Positions 6,691 to 13,980 of a stretch of DNA of 64,000 nucleotides are shown here, piece by piece. Within the stretch, counting starts at the first letter, position 1; the number at the start of each line of letters is the position of its first letter. The position numbers and the translations under genes are program-made. Origin of the DNA: Erwinia phyllosphaerae (GTDB taxonomy: Bacteria > Pseudomonadota > Gammaproteobacteria > Enterobacterales > Enterobacteriaceae). Under the pieces are notes generated by a model. The model searched no databases. It was not told the DNA's origin and saw only the letters and a program-made list of their open reading frames with translations. The stretch spans positions 124,001 to 188,000 of the forward strand of contig NZ_JAHSPF010000009.1 of the NCBI RefSeq assembly GCF_019132875.1. The letters are read 5' to 3'.

Positions 6691-7221
6691 TTGCGTTTAA
6701 TTAATAATGTTATCCACAAATACCCTGATGTGATTAACCTTGTGGATAAACACTAGATGTTGGGGGTAAGGGAAATATTGATAACAATATGGTGATTATT
6801 TTAGTAAGTTCTGCGATCTTAACAAGCCTTGACGAAGTGGCAGTTTTACTGATCCAGAGCTGGCGGTTTTCCTAACTCCGCGTATCTTAAGGCTCCACGT
6901 CCTTGTCAACATGCTGGAAAAAAAATTCAAAAAATAGCTGAGCGCGGCTTTATTGCTCAGTTGCAAAAGTAGGCGGATTTTTGTGTGCAAAAAGTATACG
7001 CAAAATGACATTACTTCTTAGTATTATTGAAAAAAATCAGCAGCCGAAGCTAAGACATTCTTTCTAAAAACAACCAATAGGTTACATGCTTTTGTGCCTG
7101 TCTTTTTTCTACTGCCTGTTACTGAGTTTTTCTTAACACGAAAGCAGGTTTTTTATGCCTGCATCCTGCAAAGGCAGAAAAAACCCATCGCCATTTCATC
7201 GCCACTCAAAAAGCACAAACA
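6691..7221. other. Non-coding stretch before attL
   Basis: No gene is supported. It holds two perfect DnaA-box-type sequences in inverted orientation, TTATCCACA at 6710-6718 and TGTGGATAA at 6741-6749. The rest is A+T-rich with scattered short frames lacking ribosome-binding sites. Confidence 0.5.
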
Positions 7222-7249
7222 AAAAAGCCACCCGTAAAAGGTGGCTTAA
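7222..7249 (-). terminator. tRNA-Ile terminator (original host copy)
   Basis: AAGCCACC...GGTGGCTT forms a perfect stem; read on the minus strand it ends in a T-run. It sits just beyond the attL tRNA fragment, so before prophage insertion it would have terminated the tRNA-Ile transcript. Confidence 0.6.
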
Positions 7250-7273
7250 GTGGATGATTTTCATCACTAAATC

Positions 7274-7318
7274 TGGTGGCCCCTGCTGGACTTGAACCAG
7301 CGACCAAGCGATTATGAG
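7274..7318. repeat. attL (partial tRNA-Ile 3' half)
   Basis: 45 bp match the 3' part of the tRNA gene at 38739-38783 with two adjacent mismatches (7290-7291). The 27 bp at 7292-7318 are identical and should contain the crossover. The two mismatched bases here agree with the E. coli tRNA-Ile2 sequence, so this copy is the original host 3' end and the tRNA now carries the phage version. Confidence 0.85.
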
Positions 7319-7391
7319 AACGATGTTCATTCATTGTAAATCAATAACTTACTGATTTTTATGAAAAGTTAAAAACGAATGCTATTGAATG

Positions 7392-8453
7392 TTATTGTAC
7401 TTCTGAGTCCTGGGGGGACAATAAGGGGGCGATTTTGGCCATTGGGTTTAGCGTCGTTGCCTCTTGCAAATGGCTGGGAGCAAAATGTGCATAACGCATA
7501 GTCATTTTGATGTCAGTGTGTCCCAGTATGCGTTGAAGTACTAAAATGTTCCCTCCGTTCATCATAAAGTGAGATGCAAAAGTGTGCCTCAGGACGTGAG
7601 ACAGCTGGCCATCAGGGAGATCAAGTTCTGCACGTTTTACCGCGCTGCGAAACGCAGAGTAACAAGTGTCAAAGTAGCGCCCAGCGGTCTCAGGCTTTGG
7701 AATACTGTCATATACTGCCTGGGATATTGGCACTGTTCTATTGCGATTACCTTTAGTTTTAATAAAGCTAATTTTCAGATTTCTGATTTGTTTTGTGGTC
7801 AGAGATTCAGCTTCATCCCATCTCGCACCAGTGACTAAGCAAATATGCGCAACATGGTAAACGTGGGGGTTACGGCTATTTTTACATTCTGCCAACAAAC
7901 GAGTTATTTCTAAAGCTTCTAAATAAGCGAGTTCCGACTCCTCAGATTTAAAAGGGCGAAGCATCTCTAAAGGATTATCTTGTTTCCAGTGACCCAAGCG
8001 TTTTAACTCGTTAAATACGGCGCGGAAATAAGCTAACTCAAGATTCATTGTGCGGGGCGATATTTTCTTTACTCGCTGGGTTCTGGCTATTTCACCAGAC
8101 ATTCTTTTTTTTCTATAAATTGAAAACATTGTTGAGGTAAATTCATGTGCGAGCGGGCTTCCCATACTTTGACAGGCGAATTCCATTGACCTTAGTCGCT
8201 TTTCTCCGTCATCCAGTGTTATACCGTGCTCGTCATACCATGTCTGCACTAAGTCGAAAAGCTTGCGTCTGTCTTCTTTACCGTCTAGCCAAGGTTTAGA
8301 CGCAAGACTCTCCATGATGTAATTCTCGTAACTTATGGCCTCGCCTTTAGTTGCGAATGATTTCCGGATTCGCTTGCTCGCTTTGCCTTTAGGTTTTCCC
8401 TCAGGATAAAAATCTAAAAGCCATTTACCGTTACTTTGCTTCTTAATTGACAA
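7392..8453 (-). CDS. int: Tyrosine integrase
   Basis: Site-specific recombinase of the P2/HP1 type, 353 residues if started at TTG 8453 (starts MSIKKQSNGKWLLDFYPEGK); the open frame extends to 8528 without a better start. Catalytic residues are visible: Arg in TGARWDEAESL, the HxxR box in LSHVLRHTFASHF, then LGHTDIKMTMRYAHF with His and the nucleophilic Tyr. It catalyses integration at the tRNA-Ile attB next to it (attL at 7274-7318). It is the last gene on the minus strand below cI and the accessory operon, and starts one base after the stop of the membrane protein gene, so it is probably cotranscribed with them in the lysogen. Confidence 0.9.
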   Translation of the reverse strand: MSIKKQSNGKWLLDFYPEGKPKGKASKRIRKSFATKGEAISYENYIMESLASKPWLDGKEDRRKLFDLVQTWYDEHGITLDDGEKRLRSMEFACQSMGSPLAHEFTSTMFSIYRKKRMSGEIARTQRVKKISPRTMNLELAYFRAVFNELKRLGHWKQDNPLEMLRPFKSEESELAYLEALEITRLLAECKNSRNPHVYHVAHICLVTGARWDEAESLTTKQIRNLKISFIKTKGNRNRTVPISQAVYDSIPKPETAGRYFDTCYSAFRSAVKRAELDLPDGQLSHVLRHTFASHFMMNGGNILVLQRILGHTDIKMTMRYAHFAPSHLQEATTLNPMAKIAPLLSPQDSEVQ

Positions 8454-8454
8454 T

Positions 8455-8913
8455 TTAATTAAACTTTTTGTTGAAATTATTCTTAATTCTTTCTTGGATG
8501 TCTCTGATTTCTGGTAAAGCGATACCAATCATCTTCGGTGAGTACTTTTTATCGTCTGTGCAAGCTTGTCTGAGTTCGGCGACCAAACTATCAGCTTTTT
8601 GTTGACCATTATCCATTTTGACTATTGCGTTACAAATAAACCTTACATTTTGAACCATGCTAACAAATTTATGATAAGAAACGGTTTTTTCGTGGTCGTC
8701 ATATTCTTTTGTAACCAAATCAAGCATTTGATCATAGATTTCGTCAAGGCCCTTATAAAGCGAATCAATTAGCCGATTAAGCTCCGCATTTGACGCATGA
8801 CGCGAAGTATTGCGGCTGGCAAGATAGGAAGAAATTATCCAGCCTGCAATAGTTGCCAGCAATGAAAAGAAGGGTACCCACTTAAACCACTCTATAGGTT
8901 GCTCGGGTGTCAT
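8455..8913 (-). CDS. Membrane-anchored protein of accessory operon (candidate effector)
   Basis: 152 residues. One transmembrane helix lies near the N-terminus (residues about 12-32, VPFFSLLATIAGWIISSYLA), followed by a charged, helical cytoplasmic part (SRHASNAELNRLIDSLYKGL..., coiled-coil-like) ending in Lys/Asn-rich residues. No enzyme motif is seen. Its start overlaps the stop of the STAS-like gene by four bases, so the three genes 10336-8455 are one operon. In a defence or signalling reading it would be the membrane end of the system. The function is not known; the protein is not recognised. Confidence 0.7.
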   Translation of the reverse strand: MTPEQPIEWFKWVPFFSLLATIAGWIISSYLASRNTSRHASNAELNRLIDSLYKGLDEIYDQMLDLVTKEYDDHEKTVSYHKFVSMVQNVRFICNAIVKMDNGQQKADSLVAELRQACTDDKKYSPKMIGIALPEIRDIQERIKNNFNKKFN

Positions 8914-9230
8914 GAGGTGCGCCCTGATAATGCCTCGCTAATGTACTTCTTAACCTCAACCACAATCGAAGGGTCATCTTCACACTTAAGATGATCCTTA
9001 AGAAAAACCATTCTTTGAGTTGCAATACCTTTTCTCACTAAACCTCCAAAAGCCTCCTCAAGGAACGATGAGCCGTATCCATAAACGCCGTCGAAATCAA
9101 CAGCAACGTCTCCCTCTTTCAGAGCGGGTGCGAGAATATCATCGCGAAATTCCTCGCCACTATAGTCACCTAACTTTTTATATCTAGGTCCTGGATACTT
9201 CGAAAATTTCTTTACTTCTATGATTTTCAT
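8910..9230 (-). CDS. STAS-like (DUF4325-type) protein
   Basis: 106 residues, cytosolic. The pattern LAPALKEGDVAVDFDGVYGYGSSFLEEAFGGLVRKG, with strand-turn-SSFLEEAFGGL helix, is characteristic of the STAS-like DUF4325 family, which resembles anti-anti-sigma factors such as SpoIIAA. It overlaps both neighbours by about four bases: the GHKL ATPase upstream and the membrane protein downstream. GHKL kinase plus STAS protein is the classical partner-switch pairing (SpoIIAB/SpoIIAA), so this protein may be held or released by the ATPase. That role is inferred from the pairing only. Confidence 0.75.
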   Translation of the reverse strand: MKIIEVKKFSKYPGPRYKKLGDYSGEEFRDDILAPALKEGDVAVDFDGVYGYGSSFLEEAFGGLVRKGIATQRMVFLKDHLKCEDDPSIVVEVKKYISEALSGRTS

Positions 9231-10336
9231 GGTTTTTTTCCTTGAATAGGTAAGTCTAAGCTACACTCAACTATGGTTCCATTTATTGATAGTTTATGAT
9301 CAAACCATGTCTCAGGTTTAGCTTTCCCTCTGTTAGTGTAGGAGTAAGAGCCCCTGTTCGAATAGACTGCCAGTTTCGCATTGGGAATTTTCTCAATGAC
9401 TGATTGTAAATCTGGCCCGCCTTTACCTCTATAATCCAGCTTAGTTGCAGATTTTTTCAACTGTAATGAAGCTCTTATGAAATCACTATCACTGGTTAGC
9501 GCATGTCCTATGTACTCGGTTATCCTTGAGAAAAACGTCGAGCTTTGAGTTTTAGGAAGCGTTTTTGAGATTCCTAATCCTAAATCACACACCAAAGCTA
9601 TCAGCTTGTTGTTCATAATTGTTGCAATACACCACCACTTGGTCTTAGGTACACTTCCGTGATAGAGATCTGGCCTATAGGCATGCTCAACCGAGTTAGA
9701 CATTGCTTCAACTAATGGGCGATAGAGTGCTTGATGATTTTGCCCAGTACTTTCTGTTACTTTCTCTAAAAGCTCGCCAACTTTTGCACTTAAAACCTGT
9801 GAGCCTCGAGTAGCTTCCCAGCAGTCGACCATAGGCAACTGTCTCATTTCTCTCTTTACCTTCCCCAACGCAGCATAGATTCCGAGCCAGTTCATAACGC
9901 TATCCACTACAGGATACCGATTTTTATCGTTCTGGTTAATACGTGTCGCTGGAGGACGAGTAACACTATATTTCACATACGGTGCTTCAGAGTTGAGACG
10001 CTCCAAATTTGCAAGCAGATATAATCCGCCAGAAGCAGTAACCATTTTTGTTTCTCTGAAGCATAAATGAACTTGAGCTATTTTACTTATTCGCCCTTTT
10101 TTGGCTGCGTCTTTAATTTTTTGTATGAAATCAACAAATGTGTCACGATAATTTATCTTTGATAAATCTAAAACCGATGGGGCTACTATTTTAACCCTTC
10201 CGGTTTCATACTTATTTCCATTTCTTGCTTTTTTTGTTTTTCTATTTTTATTGTAATTAGAAATGGTTTTTCTTAAGCCGCGTTTCAGAGCTGCTCTTAA
10301 AATTGATGGGTCATTCCTTTTTTCAATCAATTTCAT
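9227..10336 (-). CDS. GHKL-fold ATPase (histidine kinase-like), accessory operon
   Basis: 369 residues. The C-terminal half carries the three ATP-binding motifs of the GHKL fold: N box EAMSNSVEHAY (about residue 212), G1 DLGLGI (about 253), and G2 RGKGGPDLQ (about 304). No phospho-acceptor His domain, receiver or membrane segment is visible. The basic N-terminus (residues 1-45, many Lys/Arg) could bind nucleic acid, and residues 60-140 form an alpha/beta segment that may itself be STAS-like. It is the first gene of the triad, 50 bp below cI on the same strand, so it should be expressed in the lysogen. Codon and base composition are more A+T-rich than the structural genes, a sign of separate acquisition. 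Proposed as sensor or switch of a defence-like system; this is inference. Confidence 0.75.
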   Translation of the reverse strand: MKLIEKRNDPSILRAALKRGLRKTISNYNKNRKTKKARNGNKYETGRVKIVAPSVLDLSKINYRDTFVDFIQKIKDAAKKGRISKIAQVHLCFRETKMVTASGGLYLLANLERLNSEAPYVKYSVTRPPATRINQNDKNRYPVVDSVMNWLGIYAALGKVKREMRQLPMVDCWEATRGSQVLSAKVGELLEKVTESTGQNHQALYRPLVEAMSNSVEHAYRPDLYHGSVPKTKWWCIATIMNNKLIALVCDLGLGISKTLPKTQSSTFFSRITEYIGHALTSDSDFIRASLQLKKSATKLDYRGKGGPDLQSVIEKIPNAKLAVYSNRGSYSYTNRGKAKPETWFDHKLSINGTIVECSLDLPIQGKKP

Positions 10337-10386
10337 TTTTCATTTCCTTGAGGAGAAAATTTTCTAAATCACTGTGTTGAAAATAT

Positions 10387-10971
10387 TTAGCTCGTGATGG
10401 TCAATACTACTCGTCCCAAAACATTAATATCATCTATGCTGCAATCAAAGGCCATTCCCACGCCACTTACGCGCACTTTTTTAATTGGAATGCGCACAAG
10501 ATTCCTGATGCTGACTTTACCTTCAATATTTACTAGCCATTCACCATCGAACACCTCTTCATATTTGCGATCAATGATGTACTGGTGTTTATCATCTATC
10601 AAACAGAAGGGATCTGATGGCAATGGAACGCCAGGCCGAAAGAAGGCTTTATCGAACAAAACATAGCCGGAATCAAACAATTGGCCATCCACAAGCTTCT
10701 TCCTTGCAAACTTCATGATGTCTGTTTCGTCATTGTCAAACTTTTTGCCGTGTCCGGTCGTCAGCCACTCTAGGGAGGCGCCAGTTTCAGCAGCACATCT
10801 AACAACCATATCAGCCGGGAACGTCCCACGCTTAAAGCGTGCGGATAAACTACTTGCAGCCATATCAAAATGGTCAGCCAGCTGAAGTTTCTGAGCGAAG
10901 CCATAGGCCTCGGTAATGCGGTCTAGCACATCACTACTATGACCAGCTTGTTCAAACGGGAATTTGCTCAT
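10387..10971 (-). CDS. cI: CI-type lysogeny repressor (phage 186 family)
   Basis: 194 residues, close to 186 CI (192). Residues about 15-72 form the helix-turn-helix (LQLADHFDMAASSLSARFKR) followed by ETGASLEWLTTGHG, the usual ending of the phage CI DNA-binding domain. The C-terminal part is the oligomerisation domain. No Ala-Gly or Cys-Gly dipeptide is found in the linker, so RecA-stimulated self-cleavage of the lambda/LexA type is unlikely; 186 solves this with an antirepressor. It keeps the lytic promoter in front of the divergent cox gene silent. The accessory operon and int lie downstream on the same strand. Confidence 0.85.
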   Translation of the reverse strand: MSKFPFEQAGHSSDVLDRITEAYGFAQKLQLADHFDMAASSLSARFKRGTFPADMVVRCAAETGASLEWLTTGHGKKFDNDETDIMKFARKKLVDGQLFDSGYVLFDKAFFRPGVPLPSDPFCLIDDKHQYIIDRKYEEVFDGEWLVNIEGKVSIRNLVRIPIKKVRVSGVGMAFDCSIDDINVLGRVVLTITS

Positions 10972-11107
10972 CGACTTTCGCTCGATTAGTTTTTTGCAAA
11001 ATGGTATTGCAAATTTGCATAAATCTAATTAGAGTCTCTCCGTAGTTTGCTAAATGTTGAATATCACTGAATGTTACAGCATTCAGCCGAATCGGGGAGT
11101 TTGCCTT
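10972..11107. promoter_or_regulatory. Divergent cI/cox control region with operator-like repeats
   Basis: The space between the divergent repressor and cox genes holds a perfect 12-bp palindrome TGCAAATTTGCA (11008-11019) and nearby related half-sites (TTTTGCAAAAT at 10993, GTTTGCTAAA at 11046). Repeated TTTGCAAA-type half-sites in this position are likely CI and/or Cox operators controlling pR and pL. Confidence 0.55.
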
Positions 11108-11329
11108 ATGCGTCCTAATATTACAATCACCATTCCCACACCTTACCTTCCTCTTGATGAATACTGCCGCCTAACAGGTACGGCGATGGGCACTGCACGA
11201 GACATGATCCGCGATGGCCGCCTTCCAATACGTAGTAAAGGTGATAAGCCCCGTTCACGCGTAGAAGTGAACATGGCCGCTCTTACCGTTGAAGCTTTAA
11301 GCGAATGCAGAATTTCGCTTCAGGCGTAG
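11108..11329 (+). CDS. cox: Cox/Apl-type excisionase and regulator
   Basis: 73 residues from ATG 11108, which follows a GGGGAG site; an in-frame ATG at 11054 is less likely. The core PYLPLDEYCRLTGTAMGTARDMIRDGRLPI is the helix-turn-helix of MerR/Xis-like Cox proteins (P2 Cox, 186 Apl, HP1 Cox). It should repress the lysogenic promoter and direct excision together with Int. First gene of the rightward early operon, divergent from cI. Confidence 0.75.
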   Translation: MRPNITITIPTPYLPLDEYCRLTGTAMGTARDMIRDGRLPIRSKGDKPRSRVEVNMAALTVEALSECRISLQA

Positions 11330-11359
11330 TTCAGGCTAACAATTCGTAAGGTGCGAATC

Positions 11360-11866
11360 ATGTACGATTATAAAGTTTCAGTACGAAACCATCTTGATGA
11401 TGCCTGCCGCCAGTTTTCGCTGGCACATAACGTTACAGACCTGGCAAAAAAAGTAGGAATGCAACCGGCCACACTGCGAAACAAGCTGAATCCTGACCAG
11501 TCGCACCAACTGACATTACCTGAGTTGCTGGCGATCATCGATCTCACTGAAGACCCAACCATTCTTGACGGTTTCCTACGTCAGATTAATTGTCAGCCTT
11601 CTGTGCCGGTTAACAACGCCAGACCTGAAAACATGCAGTTTTGCGCATTAACTGCTGTGGCCAGTGTCGGGGTAATCGCTGGGGAAGCGGTTTCAACGGA
11701 AAAGATGACCGTTGCACGCCGCAATCAGATTCTTAACAGAGCCAGTGATGCTATCCGCAGCCTGTCTTTACTCGTCTATTCCGTTGAAAGTCGTTTTCAA
11801 ACCGTGCCGGTGTTGGCTGCTGCCGTTGATGTGGTAAGCGCCTCAATGCCTGGCATCGTTGCGTGA
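11360..11866 (+). CDS. cII: CII-type regulatory protein (186 family)
   Basis: 168 residues, the length of 186 CII (169). The N-terminus has a helix-turn-helix (DACRQFSLAHNVTDLAKKVG, then MQPATLRNKLNPDQSHQLTLPEL), typical of the phage regulatory protein CII family. The rest is helical (TEKMTVARRNQILNRASDAI). In 186 it activates pE to establish repression after infection. Start chosen at 11360 (MYDYKVSV), after AAGGTG. Second gene of the early operon. Confidence 0.8.
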   Translation: MYDYKVSVRNHLDDACRQFSLAHNVTDLAKKVGMQPATLRNKLNPDQSHQLTLPELLAIIDLTEDPTILDGFLRQINCQPSVPVNNARPENMQFCALTAVASVGVIAGEAVSTEKMTVARRNQILNRASDAIRSLSLLVYSVESRFQTVPVLAAAVDVVSASMPGIVA

Positions 11867-11873
11867 GGTGAAC

Positions 11874-12026
11874 ATGTTCGTATTCGTGAATCTGCTAAAG
11901 CGCCAGTCGCCATCGAAGCAGCTGCCTGCGTATGGCCACGGCACCATCCAGCTGCCAAACGGGCAGCGCTGGAATCCTGCTTTTACCCGTAAAAATCATG
12001 AGGCAAAGCATGAATGCAAACGATGA
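11874..12026 (+). CDS. Fil-like small protein (DUF2724 type)
   Basis: 50 residues, ATG 11874 to TGA 12024-12026, with a GAGGTG site directly upstream. The motif LPAYGHGTIQLPNGQRWNP matches the conserved core of the short DUF2724/Fil family of 186-like phages. In 186 Fil delays or blocks host cell division after infection. Its end overlaps the next gene. The call is by motif and by position directly after cII, as in 186. Confidence 0.65.
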   Translation: MFVFVNLLKRQSPSKQLPAYGHGTIQLPNGQRWNPAFTRKNHEAKHECKR

Positions 12027-12402
12027 AAAATGGCTGGGGGTGCTGCGCCAGATGGTTTCTGGCCATAGCACACAGGCATACAGCATATGGGAGCGGCTTA
12101 GCGAACATCAGCGCGGAATTATTCTGCACGCCGCAGGCTTAAAGGCGCGTCATTGTCGTTATTCGTGGAGCCAGTTCACTGACCACGAGTTACACCAGAT
12201 TAAGCGCGGCCTGCAGCGTCTGAAATGCATGGTTGAAATGTTCAAGGGGCTGGGGCCGCTGGCGTTTCAACAGGAAAAGAAACCATCACCGAGCGTGCTG
12301 AGCGCGGCGCGATCAGTGCCCACTGTACCGGGTACACCAGTACATGAACTGATAAAGGCGCGGCAGCAGCTGCGTAAACCCGCTGACAATCGTGCCCACT
12401 GA
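12010..12402 (+). CDS. Hypothetical phage early protein
   Basis: 130 residues from ATG 12010 (MNANDEKWLGVLRQMVSG); an in-frame ATG at 11998 is possible. Soluble and helical, with WERLSEHQRGIILHAAGLKARHC and FTDHELHQIKRGLQRLK. I recognise it only as the kind of small conserved frame found between cII and the replication genes of P2-like phages. Overlaps the end of the Fil-like gene in another frame. Confidence 0.6.
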   Translation: MNANDEKWLGVLRQMVSGHSTQAYSIWERLSEHQRGIILHAAGLKARHCRYSWSQFTDHELHQIKRGLQRLKCMVEMFKGLGPLAFQQEKKPSPSVLSAARSVPTVPGTPVHELIKARQQLRKPADNRAH

Positions 12403-12411
12403 GGAAATGTT

Positions 12412-12840
12412 ATGAACATCATCACCGTAGAAAAAAAAGGGCTGCTTGAAGATTTCCGCGACTGGGGCGTTAACCCGGATTATGCAGAGTTCTTCATCAG
12501 CAAATGCGACGCCGAAGGCAGCACTGTTGCACTCAGGTCTTTCGTCTTCAATGACACGATCCACCTGGACGACAAAATACAGTGGCTGCTGGTAAGTTCT
12601 GCTTTCTGGTGTCGTGCGTTTCGCGAGGCAGAAACCCACACGCAGCAGACAGAAGCAGTGAGCGCAATCCGCGCGATTTACTTTGCAGCTGGCTTCCTCG
12701 GAGCATCTCCCGTTGTGGCGCTTATCCGGTCATGGTGGAGCGTATCTTATGAATTGCATCTGTTGTCATCCCCTAACCAATCACAGATGCAGATGAAGTC
12801 CTTCCGTTCCTCAATTCTTAATTCGCTGCTTAAACGCTAA
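12412..12840 (+). CDS. Hypothetical phage early protein
   Basis: 142 residues after a good ribosome-binding site (GAGGAAATGTT). Two aromatic, moderately hydrophobic stretches (IQWLLVSSAFWCRAF and IYFAAGFLGASPVVALI) could be buried helices rather than membrane segments. No family recognised. Same early operon. Confidence 0.6.
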   Translation: MNIITVEKKGLLEDFRDWGVNPDYAEFFISKCDAEGSTVALRSFVFNDTIHLDDKIQWLLVSSAFWCRAFREAETHTQQTEAVSAIRAIYFAAGFLGASPVVALIRSWWSVSYELHLLSSPNQSQMQMKSFRSSILNSLLKR

Positions 12841-12913
12841 TAACCCGCCGCACGATTTTCGGCTTTCCAACGGATAGCCGGGGATTCGTGCGCTCTTAAT
12901 TGGAGAAAACGCC

Positions 12914-13153
12914 ATGAGAATGACCCGTCAGGATTTAAAAAAAGAAGCGGCCGGCAGCACTGAATTAGTACAGGAGCTGTGCAAGCAGGCGCATGTTGAA
13001 GGTGGCAAAGATATGGCAACTAAGCTGTCTGGCCGCCTTGATCGTCTCGCTACGCACGCAGCAAATAAAGGGCTGTCTGCTGTTGAGATTGTTGAACTGA
13101 TCCGGCAGGAAGCTGAAGCCATTGACGGTAAAGGCGGTGCGCTATGGCAGTGA
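12914..13153 (+). CDS. DUF2732-like small phage protein
   Basis: 79 residues with a GGAG site upstream. Helical and charged (TRQDLKKEAAGSTELVQELC, then LATHAANKGLSAVEIVELIR). This is the style and position of the DUF2732 family found just upstream of the replication genes in P2-like phages. Its stop overlaps the start of dam by ten bases. Function unknown. Confidence 0.6.
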   Translation: MRMTRQDLKKEAAGSTELVQELCKQAHVEGGKDMATKLSGRLDRLATHAANKGLSAVEIVELIRQEAEAIDGKGGALWQ

Positions 13154-13980
13154 AGCCGCCACTGAAATGGGCCGGTAGTAAAACCCGCGTCATGCCTGAG
13201 CTACTGAAACACCTGCCAGCCGGTAAGCGACTCGTTGAGCCTTTCGCCGGTTCCTGCGCTGTGATGATGAACACGGACTATGACGCTTATCTGATCGCCG
13301 ATGCGAATCATCAGCTGGTTAATGCGTATGTCATGATGGCGCACCATACAGATGCGCTTCTGACTGAGCTTGAAGCGCTGTTTGCTGCCGGAAGCGTTGG
13401 CAGTGAATCACAGCGCGGAGAGTTTTATTACTGTGTGCGCGCCCGTCTTAATCACGGTGGTTTATCGGCTGTAGAACTGGCTGCCAGCTTCCTTTATCTG
13501 AACCGCCACGGCTATAACGGGATGTGCCGTTATAACCTGCGTGGTGAATTTAACGTCCCATTTGGGAAATATAAAGCGCCTTACTTTCCTGTAAGCGAGG
13601 TGCGCGCTTTTGCTGCGAAGGCAAAACGTGCATCTTTCGTCTGTGCTGACTTCACTGAAACGCTGGGGCTGGTAGGTGCAGGCGATGTGATTTACTGCGA
13701 TCCGCCTTATAACCCTGTATCAGGTAAGAGCAGCTTTACCAAATATCACTCTTCAGACTTTGATGCAGCCTGTCAGCAGCGACTGGCGGCAATGCTGGAA
13801 AACCTCGCTGACAAAGGCTTTCCTGTTGTTGCATCAAACAGTGATAGTTCTTTAACCCATACACACTACGGGTCTGGCCGTTTCAGTCTGCACAAAATTA
13901 CCGTTGCCCGATCCGTTGGTGCAGCTACTGGCGGCGACAGTACCGCATCCGAAATCATTGCAGTGCTGGAGCCAGCGTGA
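13144..13980 (+). CDS. dam: DNA adenine methyltransferase (D12 class, Dam)
   Basis: 278 residues. Class D12 N6-adenine methyltransferase: SAM-binding motif PPLKWAGSKTRVMPEL at the N-terminus, FAGSCAVMMN (about residue 38), and the catalytic DPPY in VIYCDPPYNP (about residue 186). It probably methylates GATC as host Dam does, protecting phage DNA or affecting packaging. It overlaps the neighbours on both sides (ATGG...TGA before, GTGA with gpA after), so it is cotranslated with the replication gene. Confidence 0.9.
   Translation: MAVKPPLKWAGSKTRVMPELLKHLPAGKRLVEPFAGSCAVMMNTDYDAYLIADANHQLVNAYVMMAHHTDALLTELEALFAAGSVGSESQRGEFYYCVRARLNHGGLSAVELAASFLYLNRHGYNGMCRYNLRGEFNVPFGKYKAPYFPVSEVRAFAAKAKRASFVCADFTETLGLVGAGDVIYCDPPYNPVSGKSSFTKYHSSDFDAACQQRLAAMLENLADKGFPVVASNSDSSLTHTHYGSGRFSLHKITVARSVGAATGGDSTASEIIAVLEPA

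Noticed and set aside
10387-10971. CI as a self-cleaving LexA-like repressor
   Set aside because: No Ala-Gly or Cys-Gly cleavage dipeptide is present in the linker; the protein fits the non-cleaved 186 CI type better.
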